NCBI GenBank assembly: GCA_947095535.1
Contig: OX352773.1
Coordinates: 23,953,398 to 24,017,397, forward strand
DNA length: 64,000 bases
Direction: 5' to 3'
DNA from: Poecilobothrus nobilitatus
Taxonomy: Eukaryota > Arthropoda > Insecta > Diptera > Dolichopodidae
Made by a program: the position numbers and the translations under genes
Notes under the pieces: generated by a model
Seen by the model: only the letters and a program-made list of their open reading frames with translations
Told to the model about the DNA's origin: nothing
Databases searched by the model: none
In this document: positions 60,605-64,000 of the stretch, piece after piece
How positions within the stretch are numbered: the first letter of the stretch is position 1
Layout: each line of letters opens with the position of its first letter

Positions 60605-61190
60605 ATATAATATACCATACTCGTTACCCACTGTTACCATAAAATTTAATCTACTTTTACAATTTTCAAATATCTGACTTAATCAAGTGCAGAGATATAT
60701 ATTAAATATTGAAGTGCACAGATATATATTAAATTTTGAAGTTGTCTAAACAAACCAAATCTTGCAGAAGTTATTGCCATACAACTTGATCATATTTTAG
60801 AAAATTTCAGATTTCTAGTTTAATTAAGTATCAAGAATATAAATTTTGCAGAAGCCGTTGACATGAACTTGACTTATTTTCACAAAATTTTAGGTACCTA
60901 GCTTCAATAGACACTATGCCATTTTCATAAAAACTGAAGTTGCATTGAAGGTACTCGAACTTGCCGGTCGAAGTTGCTTACTTTTAACAATTCTAAAAAG
61001 ATGAAATAATAAAAATTTCATAGTCCTAGCTCCATTACTTTTTGAATTATAAAGTAGAAGACGAACGGTCGGATGTGTATAGCTAAATCGATTCCTAAAT
61101 TTAGATTTCTATACATATATATATTTGGCCATATCAATCTCGTTTTTTTTAAGGTGTCAAATTAATTATACCCTGAGAATTACGTTCGTT
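60605..61190 (-). mobile_element. Decayed DINE-1-like fragment, copy F
   Basis: Starts near ATACCATACTCGTTACCC (subterminal repeat), and ends with a remnant AAGACGAACGGTCGGATGTGTATAGCTAAATCGATTC (61050-61090), TTTCTATACATATATATAT and ATTATACCCTGAGAATTACG. The CGGA-GTATAGCTAAATCGA part corresponds to the microsatellite region of copy A. A 27-bp tandem pair (AGTGCAGAGATATATATTAA) lies at about 60688-60740. Strongly diverged; non-coding. Confidence 0.45.
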
Positions 61191-62639
61191 CGAATATACT
61201 TTACATTATATACATATAATATATAATATACTTTACATTATATGATATATTTCACATTATATATTTGATCTCAAGCGGGATTTGTTAAGAAAAATAAATT
61301 TTCATTAATATTCTTTCCAATTAAAAAAAAAATTACTACCTCTGTAGCATTTGAACCAATGGTTAACTACTCCGTTTTTATATACAATTTAATAAAATAT
61401 ATTACATATTAGTAAACCATCGGTTATTAATAATAACTATGTTTGAAATTAGTTTTATTTTTTTAAAGTGTGGGCCCGCATTTGAAAAATAAGGTGGGGA
61501 TTTGTTTCTTGAAATCTAAACACTATCGTGTGATCCAGTCTAAGATAACATACTTTTCTATCTTTACCAATTTCGTAATGCAACAAGTTCACTATTAGCG
61601 AGTGAGTTTTTTTTAAATAATTAATAATAAGAATAATTTTATTTAACTTGCCTAGTCTGCTCTATAAATTATTTTATTTATTTTATTTTGACATTCAGGT
61701 AATAATTATGCAATCTTATAATTATACTCTTTGTTCTTTGACCTCTATCCGTGTGTTCATTTCCCTTAAATCTACAGTGGCCGGGAATTCGAATTAGTTG
61801 AATATTTTATTTTCAATATTGCATACTTTTAGGTGACTTCATTTATGATTTAAATTTTAAATCTATACTTATAATAAAAAAAAAAACAAAAGCTTTTTAA
61901 AAAATTATGTGCAGAAAATCCTTGATATATATTCTTTTTCTACTCAATATATATTTATTCTATTTAAGATTCTTGGAATAAATATAATTTAACATGCGAG
62001 TATAAATAATTTCAAAGCAGTTAATATCTATGACAGCAGATGCTGTTTTTCACTTTTCCCGAAAGATATAAATTGAATATAATTTATTATTTGAGAAGGA
62101 TATTAATACGGTTGTATAATTTATAATCGTGTTTATTTTTTTTTTATTTTTCTTTTTTATATTATGTTCTACTAAGTAGCAATATTATACTAAACAATTA
62201 CTTAATTTGTCAAAAATAACGAAGTTTTTATAAGTTATTATAGTTTTAGAAAACAGAACATGTAGTGTTTAAATATGTTTGGAATGCAATATAATATAAA
62301 ATTCTTTTATATAGAATATACCGGCAACATAATATAATCCATTCGAAAATATATATTTAGATTAAATAAAAAAAATAAGAAATAATACATTTCTTGTTAA
62401 TAAATTTTTAACTAATTAAAATGCAAGTCTTTATGTTTTGAATTATGGAAACAAGAATTATTAATGTGTCTTAATATTTTCTCGTAATTTGTAATATTTA
62501 TTAAGGGTTTTAGTTAAATGTGTATGTGTTATAGATGAGGTTTCATTCAGAAAACTTTTAAAACCGATTAAATCATATATAGTTATGAGATCTTTTGAGA
62601 CTTGGACGCTGTGACCACATATTATTAAGTATTATGAAT
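61191..62639. other. AT-rich non-coding intron sequence
   Basis: A short TACTTTACATTATATA duplication at about 61196-61262. No gene or further element recognised. Confidence 0.5.
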
Positions 62640-62657
62640 TTGTACCACGTGGTACAA
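62640..62657. promoter_or_regulatory. Perfect 18-bp palindrome with a CACGTG E-box at its centre
   Basis: TTGTACCACGTGGTACAA reads the same on both strands. CACGTG is the class of site bound by bHLH factors such as Myc/Max and Clock/Cycle. Whether it is bound is unknown; a chance transposon palindrome is also possible. Confidence 0.5.
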
Positions 62658-62964
62658 TTGTGTTAAATAATCAAAATTATATAAAAGTTTTAAACTTTTA
62701 TTATCCTAAATCTGTTAAATTTTTAATAAAACTTGGGTAGTTTATTGTCTCTACAGATATAAAAGGTGGACAAAATTTGATGTTTTGAAATAATCAAACA
62801 TTTTTATAATTAATATATAAATTTTACTATGCTTTTTATTAAATTCAATTTTCTTATCATTGTAAATAAAGTAATTTAACTTCCTGTTATATTTTCTGTT
62901 AACAGATTTTTTTTTGAGCGTATTTGTAAGACTGTAAAACATGTGTATAACTATAAGAATAAAA

Positions 62965-63091
62965 CTTTCTACCACAACCTCAGTCAGCCCTCGGAACACA
63001 GAATCAAAGAACTGATTTCGTATCTGAAATGATCTAGTGCTAATTGAGGCCTTCACGTAGCATCGTGAAGGTTACCACCCTACCTACCTAT
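62965..63091. mobile_element. Small insertion with a 14-bp target-site duplication
   Basis: CTATAAGAATAAAA occurs exactly at 62951-62964 and 63092-63105, flanking 127 bases. The insert is less AT-rich than its surroundings, contains a hairpin CCTTCACG/CGTGAAGG (63050-63057, 63064-63071), and ends in CTACCTACCTAT, a short simple-repeat tail. This fits a SINE or other retroposed RNA with a target duplication. I do not recognise the source. Confidence 0.65.
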
Positions 63092-63149
63092 CTATAAGAA
63101 TAAAAAGCATTGGTATAAAAAAAATTATAAAAATGTAATAAAAACTATC

Positions 63150-63620
63150 AATTTAGATAAGATAGGATACGGAAAAATATATAAATATTTTTGCTCAGGA
63201 TAGAGTTCTGAGTCAATAAAATTACATGTGTCCATTCACACGATAAGTCAAATATATAATATAGCTAGGTTGGGTTCTCAAATTTTTACAATCTAATTTT
63301 TATGAACATGCCAGATTTCCTATTGAAATGGAACAAGTTTGACAAGCGGATTGGCTACAACTAACTTTTTTTATATGAGAATAATTAAAATTTTTTTTAA
63401 TTATTTTGAATTTTATGCCAACAGCTTCTGCAAAATTTTGTTTGTTTGGCGCAACTGGCTCGAATAGTTGTCATACAACTCCGAAAATTACATAAATGTA
63501 TTACCAATATTACGGTACTTAATTAAGTCAGATATTTTAAATTTTTAAAGGAACATGTATTTTGTTCGTGTGCGGGTATCGTATAGTTGATACAGTGACT
63601 TCTACTGTCTTCATTACTTA
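63150..63620 (+). mobile_element. DINE-1-like element, copy H
   Basis: Colinear with copy G: GATAGGATACGG, GTGTCCATTCACACGATAAG, TTTTTATGAACATGCCA, TTATGCCAACAG, GGCGCAACTGG, TTAATTAAGTCAGATA, GTGCGGGTATCGTATAGTTGATACAG. The CGGGTAT-GTTGA end is the reversed subterminal repeat and hairpin arm seen in copy C. It lies head-to-tail with copy D, 58 bases away. Non-coding. Confidence 0.6.
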
Positions 63621-63677
63621 TGAAAAAATTAAATTTTTTTTTATGTTTTAGTGTTTCACTGAATAAATAAATAATTT

Positions 63678-64000
63678 TTATACCCGTACGATAGGATCGG
63701 GTATAATAAAATACCTTCAAAGGTATGGATCGGATCAGAAAAAAATTCTAAGACTTTTGAGCCATGTCCGTCCGTCCGTCCGTCAGCACGCTAACTCAAA
63801 AACTAAGAAAGCTAGAATCTTGAAATTTACACAAAATATTCTGGGAGTAATTTGTAGGTTCCCTATTTTTTTTGGTTGAGTTTGGACCAAGCCTTAGGGT
63901 AGCTCTCGAACACCTAACTTTTAGATCCCGACATTTTTTTTGAAATAGAGCTATGAAATTTTAACTGTTGATAGATCTCATAAAAATATTAATTTTATTT
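63678..64000 (+). mobile_element. DINE-1/Helentron-like element, copy D (cut by the window end)
   Basis: Starts TATACCCGTACGATAGGATCGGG (63680-63691 is the 12-bp subterminal repeat ATACCCGTACGA), then ATGGATCGGATCAG, GAGCCATGTCCGTCCGTCCG (microsatellite), GTCAGCACGCTAACTC, and CCCTATTTTTTTTGGTTGAG. It is the reverse complement of the right third of copy C with few differences, so both are of similar age. Continues beyond 64000. Confidence 0.85.

Larger units (their letters stand above)
34132..64000 (+). other. Pkc53E: First coding intron of the PKC gene (continues past the window)
   Basis: No sequence encoding the expected C1A continuation (Gly-Phe-Gly-Lys-Gln-Gly, then Cys-x2-Cys) was recognised on the + strand up to the window end, so the intron is inferred to be at least 29,869 bases. 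It is AT-rich and carries most of the transposon copies listed below. A short exon hidden in AT-rich sequence could have been missed by eye, so the length is a best reading rather than proof. Confidence 0.65.

Noticed and set aside
62751..63056. 101-codon minus-strand frame
   Set aside because: Composition is chance-like and the frame spans the border of a small insertion with target duplication.
1..64000. CRISPR array, operon, rRNA or bacterial-type features
   Set aside because: Repeats here are transposon-derived or local duplications without regular unique spacers; the sequence is insect nuclear DNA.

Overview
The window looks like nuclear DNA of a higher fly (Diptera, probably a large-genome calyptrate-type species; the species cannot be read from it). 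It is very AT-rich, with long A/T homopolymers, almost no open reading frames, and many decayed transposable elements. The only real protein-coding sequence is one exon, 33902-34131 (+). It encodes the first 76 codons of a conventional protein kinase C: a low-complexity N-terminus, the pseudosubstrate, and the first zinc ligands of the C1A domain. It matches remembered Drosophila Pkc53E much better than the eye paralogue inaC. A consensus 5' splice site ends the exon inside the Trp codon, and I find no downstream PKC exon before base 64000, so the following intron is at least 29.9 kb.

Layout. 1-12353: AT-rich non-coding DNA with a foldback-like repeat (4490-5430), an 87-bp tandem repeat (6420-6800) and two weak candidate 5' leader exons (8040-8220, 10493-10868). 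12354-31000: a belt of DINE-1/Helentron-like non-autonomous elements (12354-13515, 21404-23945 split by a dead LINE, 24692-25005, 29123-30735), plus further repeat copies. 33361-34137: the PKC exon with its predicted acceptor, 5' UTR and donor. 34132-64000: the first coding intron. It holds two copies of a tRNA-derived SINE (one nested in a DINE-like element), a foldback element with near-identical ends (41239-42092), a possible hAT remnant (47906-49503), several local tandem duplications, a complete non-autonomous Helitron with recognisable ends (57681-60436), and three more DINE-like copies up to the window edge.

The genes do not form an operon or pathway: the window is one neuronal-type signalling gene whose long non-coding stretches have been colonised repeatedly by rolling-circle (Helitron/Helentron) elements. 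The most informative observations are the Helitron with its seven regular 145-bp repeats bracketed by longer units, the conserved terminal hairpin and subterminal inverted repeats in three DINE-like copies, and the nesting order of insertions. I saw no CRISPR, rRNA, intact tRNA gene or complete transposase.
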